64,000 bases of DNA from Spirosoma profusum (GTDB lineage: Bacteria > Bacteroidota > Bacteroidia > Cytophagales > Spirosomataceae), in assembly GCF_014699005.1 (NCBI RefSeq), contig NZ_JACWZY010000019.1, forward strand, positions 62,001 to 126,000, written 5' to 3'. Position 1 is the stretch's first letter, and each line of letters opens with the position of its first letter. Positions 35,748 to 44,356 of the stretch are shown here, in pieces. Below the pieces are notes generated by a model. It searched no databases. It saw only the letters and a program-made list of their open reading frames with translations, and had not been told where the DNA came from. Position numbers and translations under genes: made by a program.

Positions 35748-36854
35748 TTAGCCGATACGTTGCTCAGTCTGGGGATCAAAGAAATATAAACGTTCCGTAT
35801 CGAAACCAACGTCGATAGTCTGATTTGGCTGGTATTGGCTATCCGACAGCGTTCGCATACAACAGACCTGATCCTGGAGCGAGAAGTATAAAAACGTCTC
35901 ACTGCCAATGGGTTCCGTTACGTCTATGGTGATACGTTGCGGTTCGGTCAGGGTCTTGCCGCTGGGGAAGCAAATGTCGTAAATGCTCTCCGGTCGAAAC
36001 CCAAAAATTATTTCTTTACCAACCTGCCCAACTAACGTATCAGCCAGTGAAGCCGGTATCTGAAAATCAAGAGCCGAGTTGACGAAACGTAGCGTTTTGT
36101 CCTGAGCGACCAGCGTGCCCCGGCCGAAATTCATCGACGGGCTGCCAATGAATCCGGCTACAAACAGATTAGCCGGATTGTTATACAGATTCATCGGTGA
36201 ATCGGCCTGCTGAATCACGCCTGCCTTCAACACAACAATCTTATCGCCCATCGTCATGGCTTCTACCTGATCGTGCGTTACGTAGACCATCGTCGCTTTG
36301 AGTCGCTGGTGTAACCGCTTGATTTCTACCCGCATCTGCACCCGTAGTTTAGCATCCAGATTCGACAGCGGCTCATCGAACAGAAACACTTTCGGCTCAC
36401 GAACAATGGCCCGACCGATGGCCACCCGCTGCCGCTGCCCCCCCGACATCGCTTTGGGTTTACGATCCAGCAGTTCTTTCATATCCAGAATATCAGCCGC
36501 AGCGCGTACGCGATTATCAATTTCAGCCTTCGAAAACTTGCGGAGTTTGAGGCCAAACGCCATGTTTTCGTACACACTCATGTGCGGGTAAAGCGCGTAA
36601 TTCTGAAACACCATTGCAATGTCGCGGTCTTTGGGCGACAGGTCGTTCATGCGTTGGCCATCGATGAGCAACTCTCCTCCCGAAATCTCTTCAAGACCCG
36701 CAATCATACGTAGCAACGTCGATTTTCCGCAGCCTGAAGGGCCAACCAATACCACAAACGACTGGTCGTCAATCGTCAGGTTTGCGTTGGGAATGGCTGC
36801 TTTTGCAGCACCGGGATATTGTTTAACAAGGTTGCGGATTTCTACAGTTGCCAT
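35748..36854 (-). CDS. Sugar ABC transporter ATPase, UgpC/MalK-type
   Basis: A 368-residue ATPase with Walker A GPSGCGKSTLLR, Q-loop FQNYALYPHMSV, signature MSGGQRQRVAIGRA, Walker B KVFLFDEPLSNLD and the switch His in YVTHDQVEAM. The C-terminal 130 residues form the TOBE regulatory domain typical of MalK/UgpC/MsmX proteins, which energise several sugar importers. It follows the two permease genes after a hairpin-rich 95-bp gap, and its product should dimerise with their loops. Confidence 0.96.
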   Translation of the reverse strand: MATVEIRNLVKQYPGAAKAAIPNANLTIDDQSFVVLVGPSGCGKSTLLRMIAGLEEISGGELLIDGQRMNDLSPKDRDIAMVFQNYALYPHMSVYENMAFGLKLRKFSKAEIDNRVRAAADILDMKELLDRKPKAMSGGQRQRVAIGRAIVREPKVFLFDEPLSNLDAKLRVQMRVEIKRLHQRLKATMVYVTHDQVEAMTMGDKIVVLKAGVIQQADSPMNLYNNPANLFVAGFIGSPSMNFGRGTLVAQDKTLRFVNSALDFQIPASLADTLVGQVGKEIIFGFRPESIYDICFPSGKTLTEPQRITIDVTEPIGSETFLYFSLQDQVCCMRTLSDSQYQPNQTIDVGFDTERLYFFDPQTEQRIG

Positions 36855-36860
36855 ATGTTG

Positions 36861-36951
36861 TAACGCGGGCGGTCCGACGTTTTGGTGGAAACCCGCAATT
36901 AATTAGCTTAAAAAAGCGGGTTTTCCCCGCATCGGCGGACCGTCCGCGTTA
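36861..36951 (-). terminator. Nested hairpin with terminator form inside the ABC operon
   Basis: Outer arms 36861-36876 and 36936-36951 (16 bases, one mismatch). Read on the minus strand, the inner part gives GCGGG-GAAAA-CCCGC followed by six T (36910-36930), which is a standard intrinsic terminator. It lies right after the permease gene and before the ATPase gene, so it should reduce transcription of the ATPase and GH65 genes relative to the transporter body. Confidence 0.75.
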
Positions 36952-37776
36952 TTCTTTCCCGCCCGAAGCGGCAACGCCCTGCACAAAGTATCGCTGGAAA
37001 ACCAGAAAAATACAAAGCGTAGGTAATGTAATTAGCAACGTACCAGCCATCAGCAGCGGCCAGTCGCTCTGAAACTGATTTTTCAGAAAACCAACACCAA
37101 CTGGTAACGTAAACTTGTCGCTGGTGATGGCTAACGTAACAGGCCAGAGAAATTCATTCCAGCTTCCCTGAAACGTATAAATCGCGACGGCAGCCAGCGC
37201 AGGCGTACTGACCGGCAGAAAAATCTGCCAGAAAATGCGAAAGTAAGAACAACCGTCAATGAGGGCCGCTTCTTCGAGATCTTTGGGAATCGTCTCGAAA
37301 AACTGCTTCATCAGAAAGATGTTCGTAATGGTAATCAGGTTAGGAAGTATCAGCCCCGCATACGTATTGACCAGCCGTAGATTATTCATAAAAATAAACT
37401 TCGGTACCAGCAAAATAATGACAGGAACGGTTAGTGACGAAATGAGCAGCCCAAACAGAAATTTCCGGCCGGGAAAGGTTAATCGCGCAAAAACGAAACC
37501 CGCCAAAGCCGAGAAGAAAACATTCATGATTGTCTGCACCAACGTAATGAACAGGCTGTTGAATAGCCACTGCTTAAACGGCAAATCGACCCAGACGTTG
37601 GCATAGTTCTGAAACGTCCAGTTAGGTGGTTGAAGCAGTTTGACCGGGTCGCCAAATACGTCTTTCGACTGCGAAATCGAAATAAAAAACTGATAGATAA
37701 ACGGCCCAATATAGACCGTCGTCATCAGCAACAGGACGGCGTAGAATATGAATTTTTGAAATTGTAATCGCTTCAT
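36949..37776 (-). CDS. Sugar ABC transporter permease (MalG-type)
   Basis: A 275-residue inner-membrane permease with six hydrophobic segments and the EAA loop in EEAALIDGCSYFRIFWQIFLPV, the contact site for the ATPase. The N-terminal MKRLQFQKFIFYAVLLLMTT fits the MalG class, and the C-terminal LITLPTLCIFLVFQRYFVQG is typical. An ATG 21 bp upstream is possible, but MKRL is the natural start. It pairs with the permease at 37938-38807; a palindromic repeat separates the two genes. Confidence 0.94.
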   Translation of the reverse strand: MKRLQFQKFIFYAVLLLMTTVYIGPFIYQFFISISQSKDVFGDPVKLLQPPNWTFQNYANVWVDLPFKQWLFNSLFITLVQTIMNVFFSALAGFVFARLTFPGRKFLFGLLISSLTVPVIILLVPKFIFMNNLRLVNTYAGLILPNLITITNIFLMKQFFETIPKDLEEAALIDGCSYFRIFWQIFLPVSTPALAAVAIYTFQGSWNEFLWPVTLAITSDKFTLPVGVGFLKNQFQSDWPLLMAGTLLITLPTLCIFLVFQRYFVQGVAASGGKE

Positions 37777-37801
37777 AACGTATTTCTCAATCAACAATGA
37801 T

Positions 37802-37897
37802 CGTTTTTGTCATGCTGAGGAACGAAGCATCTTAACGTTTCTTAACTCTCAAATCAGGATACATTAAGATGCTTCGTTCCTCAGCATGACAAAAACG
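37802..37897. repeat. Inverted repeat, TGTCATGCTGAGG family, copy B
   Basis: Arms 37802-37835 and 37864-37897, 34 bases and fully complementary, around a 28-base spacer. Compared with copy A the variable base is A in the left arm and T in the right arm, so pairing is kept. It lies between two permease genes of one transporter, inside an operon. Confidence 0.9.
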
Positions 37898-37937
37898 CTC
37901 CCTACATAATCTGACGCAACGTATCATCATCTTTTTT

Positions 37938-38807
37938 TCAATCAACTTCGGGTTTGAAATATCTATTCTGAACCTGATTAGCCGAGAAAATCAGTACCGC
38001 CAGCACAATGGCCGCAGCGGCTGCATAACCGAGTTTGAAATACTTGAAACCGTTTACGTATACGTAGTAACTCAGGGTTGTTGTACTATTGACCGGTCCG
38101 CCCGCACTCATGATGAAAATCTGGTCGAACACCTGAAAACAACCAATTAACCCCAGCACCAACACAAAGTACGTAACAGGACGTACCATTGGCACCGTGA
38201 TTTTCCAGAATTGCTGCCAGGTCGATGCGCCATCAATGCGTGCAGCTTCGTAGAGTGAATTCGGAATCGATTGCAAACCCGCCAGAAACGACACCATAAA
38301 ATACCCTGACGTCGTCCAGATGTTGTTCGCCATAATCGTCAGCATGGCCGTGTTCGGGTTGGTGAGCCAGTCGTTTTCTAACCCAAACAGCTGGTTAATA
38401 AGCCCCTGTTTAGAAAATAGAGCGATAAATAGGGTCGATGTAACAACCGACGACGTAATGGCAGGAATGTAAAACGCGGCCCGAAAAAACGAACGTCCAC
38501 GTATTTTCTGATTCATCACAAACGCCAGGAATAAAGCCAGAAACGTCTGAATCGGCACCACGCCAATCGTGTACAGAATGGTATTACCCGTTGATTTCCA
38601 GAAAAGTGAGTCGGAGAAGAGTCGTGTGTAATTAGCCAACCCGATAAACGTGCGCTGGTTCGTGACCAGATTCCAGTCGAAAAAGCTGATGAAAAGGGAA
38701 TACCCAATCGGGAAAAACACAAATAGACCGATAAGCAACAGTGGGAAGCCCAGAAATAACCAGGCTATCGTAATCATATCACGCTGACGGGTAGAAGGTT
38801 GCGGCAT
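37938..38807 (-). CDS. Sugar ABC transporter permease (MalF-type)
   Basis: A 289-residue inner-membrane permease starting after a short basic segment (MPQPSTRQRDMITIAWLFLG), with six hydrophobic segments and the EAA loop in LYEAARIDGASTWQQFWKITVPMVRPV. This class pairs with the MalG-type permease. It lies 8 bp after the binding-protein gene. A role in disaccharide import follows from the family and context. Confidence 0.95.
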   Translation of the reverse strand: MPQPSTRQRDMITIAWLFLGFPLLLIGLFVFFPIGYSLFISFFDWNLVTNQRTFIGLANYTRLFSDSLFWKSTGNTILYTIGVVPIQTFLALFLAFVMNQKIRGRSFFRAAFYIPAITSSVVTSTLFIALFSKQGLINQLFGLENDWLTNPNTAMLTIMANNIWTTSGYFMVSFLAGLQSIPNSLYEAARIDGASTWQQFWKITVPMVRPVTYFVLVLGLIGCFQVFDQIFIMSAGGPVNSTTTLSYYVYVNGFKYFKLGYAAAAAIVLAVLIFSANQVQNRYFKPEVD

Positions 38808-38815
38808 ACGTTACG

Positions 38816-40054
38816 TTATTGAAGAATCCCACTCTCGATTTGCCGGTTCAATGCTTCCATCGCTTCCCGTGGTGTCTTGTTGTCGAAGTAAATCATTTGC
38901 AGCGCCACACTCGCTTCCTCGTACCAGCGTTCGGGCAGGGTAGTCTGAAACGTGCGGGCGAACTCGGCGCTTTGCAGAAAAACGCGTTTCACTGGGTCGT
39001 TATACAGACCCAGATTCTGCGCTACACTTCGGCGAGGAGGTAAAGCGAGTCCCTGTTTAACTACGCTTTTCAGACCGTCCTGGCTCGTCAGGTAATCGAT
39101 TATCTGCCAGCCATCTTTTTTGTGAATCGACTCCTTTGGCATGGCATAAGCATTGGTGAACACAATAGTCGCTTTTTGCCTGCCAACGGGCAATTCCGCC
39201 ACACCCCAATCGACATCGTTGTAATTCGTCCGCAACTCCGGAATGAGCCAGCCCGACGAAATCACCATCGCGCATTTTTTTGTACCGAAACATTCGCCAT
39301 TCCACTTGGCACTCAAATCGCTCGGAATCGTAGCAGCTCCGGTTCTATAAAGGCGAACGTAGTACTCAAGTGCGTCCAGAAAATTTTTGTCCAGAATTCC
39401 CAACGTACCATCTTCTTTCTGAAAATCACCGCCGTTCTGATACACGAACGCCATAATCATTTCGATGGTTGGCTCCAGCACCAGACCGTATTGATCGGGT
39501 TTTCCGTCGCCGTTCGTGTCTTTAGTCATTCGGCGCGAGAAGGCTTCCAGCTCTTTCCAGTTTTGCGGTGGGTGCGTCAGGCCCGCTTCCCCAAACATGG
39601 CTTTGTTGTAAAACAATACGTAGGGGTTGAAATCTTTCGGAACACCGTACAACGTATCACCTTTTTGAAACGATTTGAGCAGAGCCGGATAAAAATCATC
39701 GATTCGGAACGTAGTGTCAGCAGCATACTGATTGAGTGGTTCCAGTACGTTGAATCGCATGTATGAGGGAGCCGTTTCGCCCCGCAAATAGAAAACATCG
39801 GGTGCCGTATGCGTACCGAGCATCAACTGAATTTTCTCGGTATAATTCCCCGGAATCGGCTCGTATTTAAAATTAACAGCTGGCTTCTCCCGGTGAAAAT
39901 CGGCGAGAACACCAGCCACTAATTTTTCTTCAACAGGATTGGATGACCAGCCCGAAAGACGAGTCAGTTTTGTATCAGTCGACTGACAGCCTGAAAAGGT
40001 GAATACAATTGATAAAACAAGAACGTAGCGCCAACAAGTGGTCAACTTACTCAT
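38816..40054 (-). CDS. Sugar ABC transporter substrate-binding lipoprotein
   Basis: A 412-residue lipoprotein, with a signal that ends in FTFSGC (lipobox) after MSKLTTCWRYVLVLSIV. The mature part is a type 1 solute-binding protein: GWSSNPVEEKLVAGVLADFH, APDVFYLRGETAPSYM and YGVPKDFNPYVLFYNKAMF are typical of the MalE/UgpB cluster. It is the first gene of the transporter cluster. Importers of this ABC type are sparse in Bacteroidota, which mostly use SusCD systems. The sugar is unknown. Confidence 0.94.
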   Translation of the reverse strand: MSKLTTCWRYVLVLSIVFTFSGCQSTDTKLTRLSGWSSNPVEEKLVAGVLADFHREKPAVNFKYEPIPGNYTEKIQLMLGTHTAPDVFYLRGETAPSYMRFNVLEPLNQYAADTTFRIDDFYPALLKSFQKGDTLYGVPKDFNPYVLFYNKAMFGEAGLTHPPQNWKELEAFSRRMTKDTNGDGKPDQYGLVLEPTIEMIMAFVYQNGGDFQKEDGTLGILDKNFLDALEYYVRLYRTGAATIPSDLSAKWNGECFGTKKCAMVISSGWLIPELRTNYNDVDWGVAELPVGRQKATIVFTNAYAMPKESIHKKDGWQIIDYLTSQDGLKSVVKQGLALPPRRSVAQNLGLYNDPVKRVFLQSAEFARTFQTTLPERWYEEASVALQMIYFDNKTPREAMEALNRQIESGILQ

Positions 40055-40144
40055 AAGAGAGTAAATAAAGGAAAGGCAAATGAAGACAATAATACAGAAT
40101 AAAATCCTAAAAAATAGGGCATATTTTCTGTTTTCGACTATTGT

Positions 40145-40912
40145 CTATCGAGCCAAACCATCTTGTCGGGCTCGGTTTCGGACACGTTGAGCACGGGTTT
40201 TGCTGTCCGGGTGAGTCGAAACGATAGTGGCTACTTTGCCACCCTGCCCTCCCCCATTCATCTTGGCTAACTTCTCGAACGACGTAGCGAGCGCCAGTAC
40301 GTTATAACCGTTACGTTTCAAAAAACCATAGCTGTAATCATCGGCTTCTGTTTCCTGCCGACGGCTGAATGATGCGCCCAACAAATAATCGGCTACGCCC
40401 GCCAGTTGTGAACGCGACAATTTCCCAACGGCTCCAGACGTTGAAGCGGCTGCGTTACGTACTGCCGACCGACGTAGTGCGCTTTTCATGGCATCACGCG
40501 TGTCGTGGTTAATCACGTGACCGATTTCGTGCCCCATAATGGCCAGCAATTCGTTATCAGTCATGATGTCCATCAACCCTTTGAAGACGCGAACACTGCC
40601 ATCGGCTGTAGCAAACGCGTTGGCGTCAGCCACTTTATACACTTTGTAGTTGATAGGCAACCCGCTTACTGTACGGTGACGACTGACAATTCGATTCAGA
40701 CGTATCGTGTAGGGATCGCTGGGGCCAGCTACTGGATTTTTAGCATCCATTTCCACGACGGCTTGCCGGGATAATTCGGCAACCTGCGCATCCGAAACCA
40801 ATGCCGAATTGAGCGCGTCAATTGCAGCCTGAGCAAGAGTGGACTTATCCTGCGCCTGGGCCACAATTGGCAACCAGAACAGCAAAAAGAGTTTATCAAA
40901 TAAGCGTTTCAT
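40145..40912 (-). CDS. M48 family metalloprotease
   Basis: A 255-residue exported protease, with signal peptide MKRLFDKLFLLFWLPIVAQAQ. The zinc motif HEIGHVINHD (HExxH) lies at about residues 128-137, preceded by FKGLMDIMTDNELLAIMG, and a downstream Glu in RRQETEADDYSYGFL may be the third ligand. Such BepA/Loip-like M48 peptidases process or clear outer-membrane proteins. It stands alone, after a palindromic terminator of the neighbour upstream. Confidence 0.93.
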   Translation of the reverse strand: MKRLFDKLFLLFWLPIVAQAQDKSTLAQAAIDALNSALVSDAQVAELSRQAVVEMDAKNPVAGPSDPYTIRLNRIVSRHRTVSGLPINYKVYKVADANAFATADGSVRVFKGLMDIMTDNELLAIMGHEIGHVINHDTRDAMKSALRRSAVRNAAASTSGAVGKLSRSQLAGVADYLLGASFSRRQETEADDYSYGFLKRNGYNVLALATSFEKLAKMNGGGQGGKVATIVSTHPDSKTRAQRVRNRARQDGLAR

Positions 40913-40999
40913 AGTTGAGTTGTCTAGTGAATTTGGTCTGTAAACCAGTTCTATACTGAATGTATTGACTATTTTTAACGAAAAAAGTTTATCCGGTCC

Positions 41000-41045
41000 A
41001 TAAAAAAGCGGAGGTATTCTGATCAGAATACCTCCGCTTTTTTAT
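41000..41045 (-). terminator. 46-bp perfect palindromic terminator
   Basis: A perfect 46-bp palindrome around TGATCA with arms holding AAAAAAGCGGAGGTATTCT and its complement. It lies just after the Bax-inhibitor gene (minus strand) and is followed by T on either strand, as for a bidirectional intrinsic terminator. Confidence 0.87.
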
Positions 41046-41058
41046 GATTTCACTACGT

Positions 41059-41775
41059 TTATTTCCGACGTCCAAACAGACGTAGCAGGTATAGAAACAT
41101 GTTGATAAAATCGAGGTACAAACGTAGCGCACCCATGATAGCTTCTTTTCGGTCTTCATCAGTTCCGGCATTGCCTATTACGTTCATTTCCTTGATTTTC
41201 TGGGTGTCGTAAGCGGTCAGTCCCACGAAAATCAGTACACCTGCATACGTAGCAACCCAGTACAATGTTTCGTTCTGCCAGAACAGATTCACCACCGACG
41301 CAATGATCAGACCAATCAACGCCATAAGCAGAAAACCGCCCCACGACGTCAGATCACGTTTGGTGAAATAGCCATAAGCACTCATCGCGCCGAACGTACC
41401 GGCGGTAACAAAGAAAGTCGATGCGATAGAACCTCCGGTATACAGGATGAAAATGGAAGCCAGTGTCAGGCCATTCATTACCGCATACCCCAGAAACATG
41501 AACGTAGCAGTCTGGGCCGATACACGCTGGATAGCCGCCGATAGTGACATCACCAGCAATACTTCGCCAATGAGCAAGGCATAGAAAACCAGCCGATTAC
41601 CAAAAATCAGATTTAGTACAGCCGGCGTGCTGGCTACCCAAATCGAAACGACAGCGGTTACAAGCAGAGCTACGGTCATCCAGCCGTAGACCTGCGTCAT
41701 AAAAGCAGCCTGCTCGCGTTTAATGTCTTCGGCGGATAGATAAGGATGTTGGTTGGAATAAGATTGTGGCTCCAT
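41059..41775 (-). CDS. Bax inhibitor-1/YccA family membrane protein
   Basis: A 238-residue protein with a hydrophilic N-terminus (MEPQSYSNQHPYLSAEDIKR) and seven hydrophobic segments from about residue 27, starting with FMTQVYGWMTVALLVTAVVS. LTAYDTQKIKEM near the C-terminus carries the conserved Asp pair region of BI-1 proteins that act as pH-dependent calcium leak channels or membrane-protease regulators such as YccA. Family fit is strong; function in this organism is inferred only. Confidence 0.93.
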   Translation of the reverse strand: MEPQSYSNQHPYLSAEDIKREQAAFMTQVYGWMTVALLVTAVVSIWVASTPAVLNLIFGNRLVFYALLIGEVLLVMSLSAAIQRVSAQTATFMFLGYAVMNGLTLASIFILYTGGSIASTFFVTAGTFGAMSAYGYFTKRDLTSWGGFLLMALIGLIIASVVNLFWQNETLYWVATYAGVLIFVGLTAYDTQKIKEMNVIGNAGTDEDRKEAIMGALRLYLDFINMFLYLLRLFGRRK

Positions 41776-41871
41776 AGAATGTGTAGTAGGTTTAGGACAG
41801 AAAGAACGGTAAATGTCTGCTTATATCCAACATGGTAACGTAGCATCCACCTACATTACGTTCCAGCTCAC

Positions 41872-41902
41872 GAAAAAGCCCAACGACAGAAGTCATTGGG
41901 CT
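41872..41902 (-). terminator. Terminator hairpin of the YpfJ-like gene
   Basis: Read on the minus strand, AGCCCAATGAC and GTCGTTGGGCT pair around TTCT (one G-T pair) and are followed by five T. It lies directly after the stop of the metallopeptidase gene. Confidence 0.78.
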
Positions 41903-41923
41903 CGTTTACAGAATTCTGTTTAC

Positions 41924-42778
41924 TTATTGCAAATTCGAGTCTTCGTTGCTGTTGAACGTATCACCCTGTTTAATATCGCCGGTTTTCAGCCCTTTTTTAA
42001 ACCAGTAAACCCGTTGCGCCGAAGATCCATGCGTAAATGCATCGGGCACTACGTGTCCTCGGGTTTGCTCCTGAATACGGTCGTCGCCGATGGCGTTAGC
42101 TGCCGTTAAGGCTTCTTCAATATCACCCGGCTCAAATTCGAAGCTCTTTCCCTGCGCCTGATTCGCCCACACACCCGCAAAAAAATCGGCTTGCAGTTCT
42201 AGACGTACCGACACCTTGTTATACTGTCGTTCACTCATCCGCGCCCGTAACTGATCGGTTTGGTTCATGATACCAAGCTGGTTCTGAACGTGGTGCCCCA
42301 CTTCATGCGCAATTACGTAAGCCATTGCAAAATCGCCGGGTGCGCCAAATCGCTGACTCAGTTCATCGTAAAAAGACAAATCGATATACAGTTTCTGATC
42401 GCCGGGACAATAAAAAGGCCCCGATGCTTCAGTAGCCGTACCACAACCTGACTGCGTTACGCCCCGGAACATAACTAATGTCGGCTGGCGATAGCGCGCG
42501 CCCTGTTCAGCAAATATCTTCGTCCAGATGTCTTCTGTACTGGCCAGAACTTTCCGGGTAAACTTGGCAGCCTCATCGTCGGCCTGCGGATCGGCAGGGG
42601 CCTGTGTTGCCTGAGACTGTGGGCTCTGATTCAGCACATCACCCGGATCGCCACCCAGCAGCATCACAATGATGGCGATTACAACAGAACCAATTCCGCC
42701 CCCCACCAGCAGGCCTCCCCCGCCCATACCCCGGCGGTCCTCGACATTACCGCTTTCGCGACCTCCTAACCAACGCAT
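41924..42778 (-). CDS. YpfJ-like neutral zinc metallopeptidase
   Basis: A 284-residue protein beginning MRWLGGRESGNVEDRRGMGG, then one hydrophobic stretch (about residues 22-42) and a spaced Gln/Pro-rich linker. The catalytic core shows VIAHEVGHHVQNQLG with HExxH and the later Glu in LELQADFFAGVWA, the pattern of the YpfJ/DUF2342-like 'neutral zinc metallopeptidase' family. No signal peptide cleavage is evident, so it may be membrane-anchored. The physiological substrate is unknown. Confidence 0.92.
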   Translation of the reverse strand: MRWLGGRESGNVEDRRGMGGGGLLVGGGIGSVVIAIIVMLLGGDPGDVLNQSPQSQATQAPADPQADDEAAKFTRKVLASTEDIWTKIFAEQGARYRQPTLVMFRGVTQSGCGTATEASGPFYCPGDQKLYIDLSFYDELSQRFGAPGDFAMAYVIAHEVGHHVQNQLGIMNQTDQLRARMSERQYNKVSVRLELQADFFAGVWANQAQGKSFEFEPGDIEEALTAANAIGDDRIQEQTRGHVVPDAFTHGSSAQRVYWFKKGLKTGDIKQGDTFNSNEDSNLQ

Positions 42779-43084
42779 AGTTTTATTCGGTTATAACTAG
42801 TTATACAATTCGTACTGGCAAGATTACCGTTTCTGGCGATAAAATGTTTAATAACAGCTAATTTATTCGTCAATACCTGGTCATAAATGTCCGTCACATA
42901 ATGTGAATTATGGCTAAGTTAACGTAACAGGTATCAAGCGATACGTAGCATTCGTTCAGAATACAGGGCTGACTAAGACAGTTTTTGTTAAGTACCACAA
43001 CCTAACTGTGTTCCAGTAACGTACCACTACGAAAACCAAGTTGCTATTTTACAGTTTCATTTGTAATAAACTAACGTAGCGATC
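42779..43084. other. Gene-free region before the DUF6582-like gene
   Basis: About 306 bp without a plausible gene. It holds divergent upstream DNA for the YpfJ-like gene and the small gene at 43085. Several ACGTA-type motifs occur (for example GTTAACGTAACAGG near 42919). No clear -7 box was found. Confidence 0.5.
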
Positions 43085-43339
43085 ATGGCAAACGACCAAA
43101 AAATTGACCGGCGCGACGATGTCAATCCGTCCGAAGGCGAGCACAAATACGGCGATGTTACTTTTGCCGATCAAACCAATAAAAAATATCCAATCGATAC
43201 TCCCGAGCATGTTCGGGCTGCCTGGAGTTATATCAATCATAAAGACAATGCGGCCAAGTATGATCGTGAGGAAGTAGTCACAATTAAAGAGCGAATTAAA
43301 AAGGCAGCGTTAAAATTTGATATTGAAATTAACGATTAA
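43085..43339 (+). CDS. Small DUF6582-like protein
   Basis: An 84-residue charged protein: MANDQKIDRRDDVNPSEGEH, then YGDVTFADQTNKKYPIDTPEHVRAAWSYINHKDN and a Lys-rich end (IKERIKKAALKFDI). The central YPIDTPEHVRAAWSYI pattern is that of a small domain seen in many short proteins and phage-associated proteins (DUF6582). It probably folds as a compact helical unit. Function unknown. Confidence 0.78.
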   Translation: MANDQKIDRRDDVNPSEGEHKYGDVTFADQTNKKYPIDTPEHVRAAWSYINHKDNAAKYDREEVVTIKERIKKAALKFDIEIND

Positions 43340-43653
43340 ATACAATTTTAATTTCTTGATTTACTGATATTATTTTTCAGTAACTTTTAATATATTTTTA
43401 CAGCATAAACATACTTTATTATAGCCATATATCCATTATCAAGAATATGATTTTATTGATATACTGCTTTAGTGTACAACTTTAAGTATTTATAAACCAG
43501 ATATTTATTGTTTTGTATAATACTGCAATAGATAGATATGTGTTTTTTGATATTCGTTAGCTAATTGTTCGCATTTCTTCCTATTAATTCTTCCACACTG
43601 TTATTTTATAATACATTTTTTTATGCTTACTTTACCGATACCCCATAAATTAA
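43340..43653. other. AT-rich gene-free block before the ECF sigma gene
   Basis: About 314 bp that look clearly richer in A and T than the neighbourhood, with runs such as TTTTTTAT and TATATATCC. No gene is visible. It is likely to hold promoters of the sigma gene. No ACGTA or TACGT pentamer was seen within it, unlike flanking DNA. Confidence 0.6.
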
Positions 43654-44232
43654 ATGATAAGTCAGCCCATGAATGTTCGTTTAACAGACGAAGAGATGAT
43701 TCGTCGCTATCTTCCCAGCCAGCCCTCTCATTGTTTTGAAACACTTTACAACCGCTACGCTAACAAAGTATACCGTCGATGTTTATCGATGACCAAAAAT
43801 TCAGAACAGGCACAAGATTTCACACATGATATTTTCCTGAAAGTTTTCAATAAACTAGATGCCTTTCAGGAGCGTTCAAGTTTCTCAACCTGGCTCTATT
43901 CCATTTCATTCAACTACTGCTCAGATCAAATTCGGCTGGCGAAACGACTATCAGTAACAGCACTGGATGACACATTAAACCAGGACTTTCCTGAATCGCG
44001 GGAGTCGGCCATTCACGAAGAAACCATGCATCTGGTGAAGCGGGCCATGGAAACGATCTCACCCAAAGAACGGGCGCTTCTTCAGCTTAAATACGAGGAT
44101 GGCCTGAGCATCGACGCCATTGCCGAGCAGTATAATCTGAAATCCAGCACCGTTAAAATGCGGCTTAAACGTACACGCGACAAACTACAACGTCTGTATA
44201 GCCATCGGTACGCTTGTGATTTACTGGACTAA
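43654..44232 (+). CDS. ECF-type RNA polymerase sigma-70 factor
   Basis: A 192-residue sigma factor with region 2 (FETLYNRYANKVYRRCLSMT, DFTHDIFLKVFNKL, SSFSTWLYSISFNYCSDQIR) and region 4 (ISPKERALLQLKYEDGLSIDAIAEQYNLKSSTVKMRLKRTRD). It has no region 1 or 3, as usual for the group. No anti-sigma gene follows: the next gene on the right is convergent. The regulon is unknown. Confidence 0.95.
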   Translation: MISQPMNVRLTDEEMIRRYLPSQPSHCFETLYNRYANKVYRRCLSMTKNSEQAQDFTHDIFLKVFNKLDAFQERSSFSTWLYSISFNYCSDQIRLAKRLSVTALDDTLNQDFPESRESAIHEETMHLVKRAMETISPKERALLQLKYEDGLSIDAIAEQYNLKSSTVKMRLKRTRDKLQRLYSHRYACDLLD

Positions 44233-44288
44233 ACAAACCATTTTACCGAGCTAAGAAGTCAGTTCGTCATATAGATTACTTAGTATGT

Positions 44289-44320
44289 AAAAATCCCCGG
44301 CGCCATCAGCACCGGGGATT
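44289..44320 (-). terminator. Terminator between convergent genes
   Basis: AATCCCCGG (44292-44300) and CCGGGGATT (44312-44320) pair around CGCCATCAGCA; on the minus strand a T run follows (44289-44293). It lies between the sigma gene and the barrel gene. Confidence 0.75.
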
Positions 44321-44356
44321 CCGTTTTCCTAACCTATGACATTCTTCTATGAGATC

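Noticed and set aside
39122..39766. Open frame of 214 codons on the plus strand over the sugar-binding lipoprotein gene
   Set aside because: Antisense to a clear family member; no start context or domain supports it.
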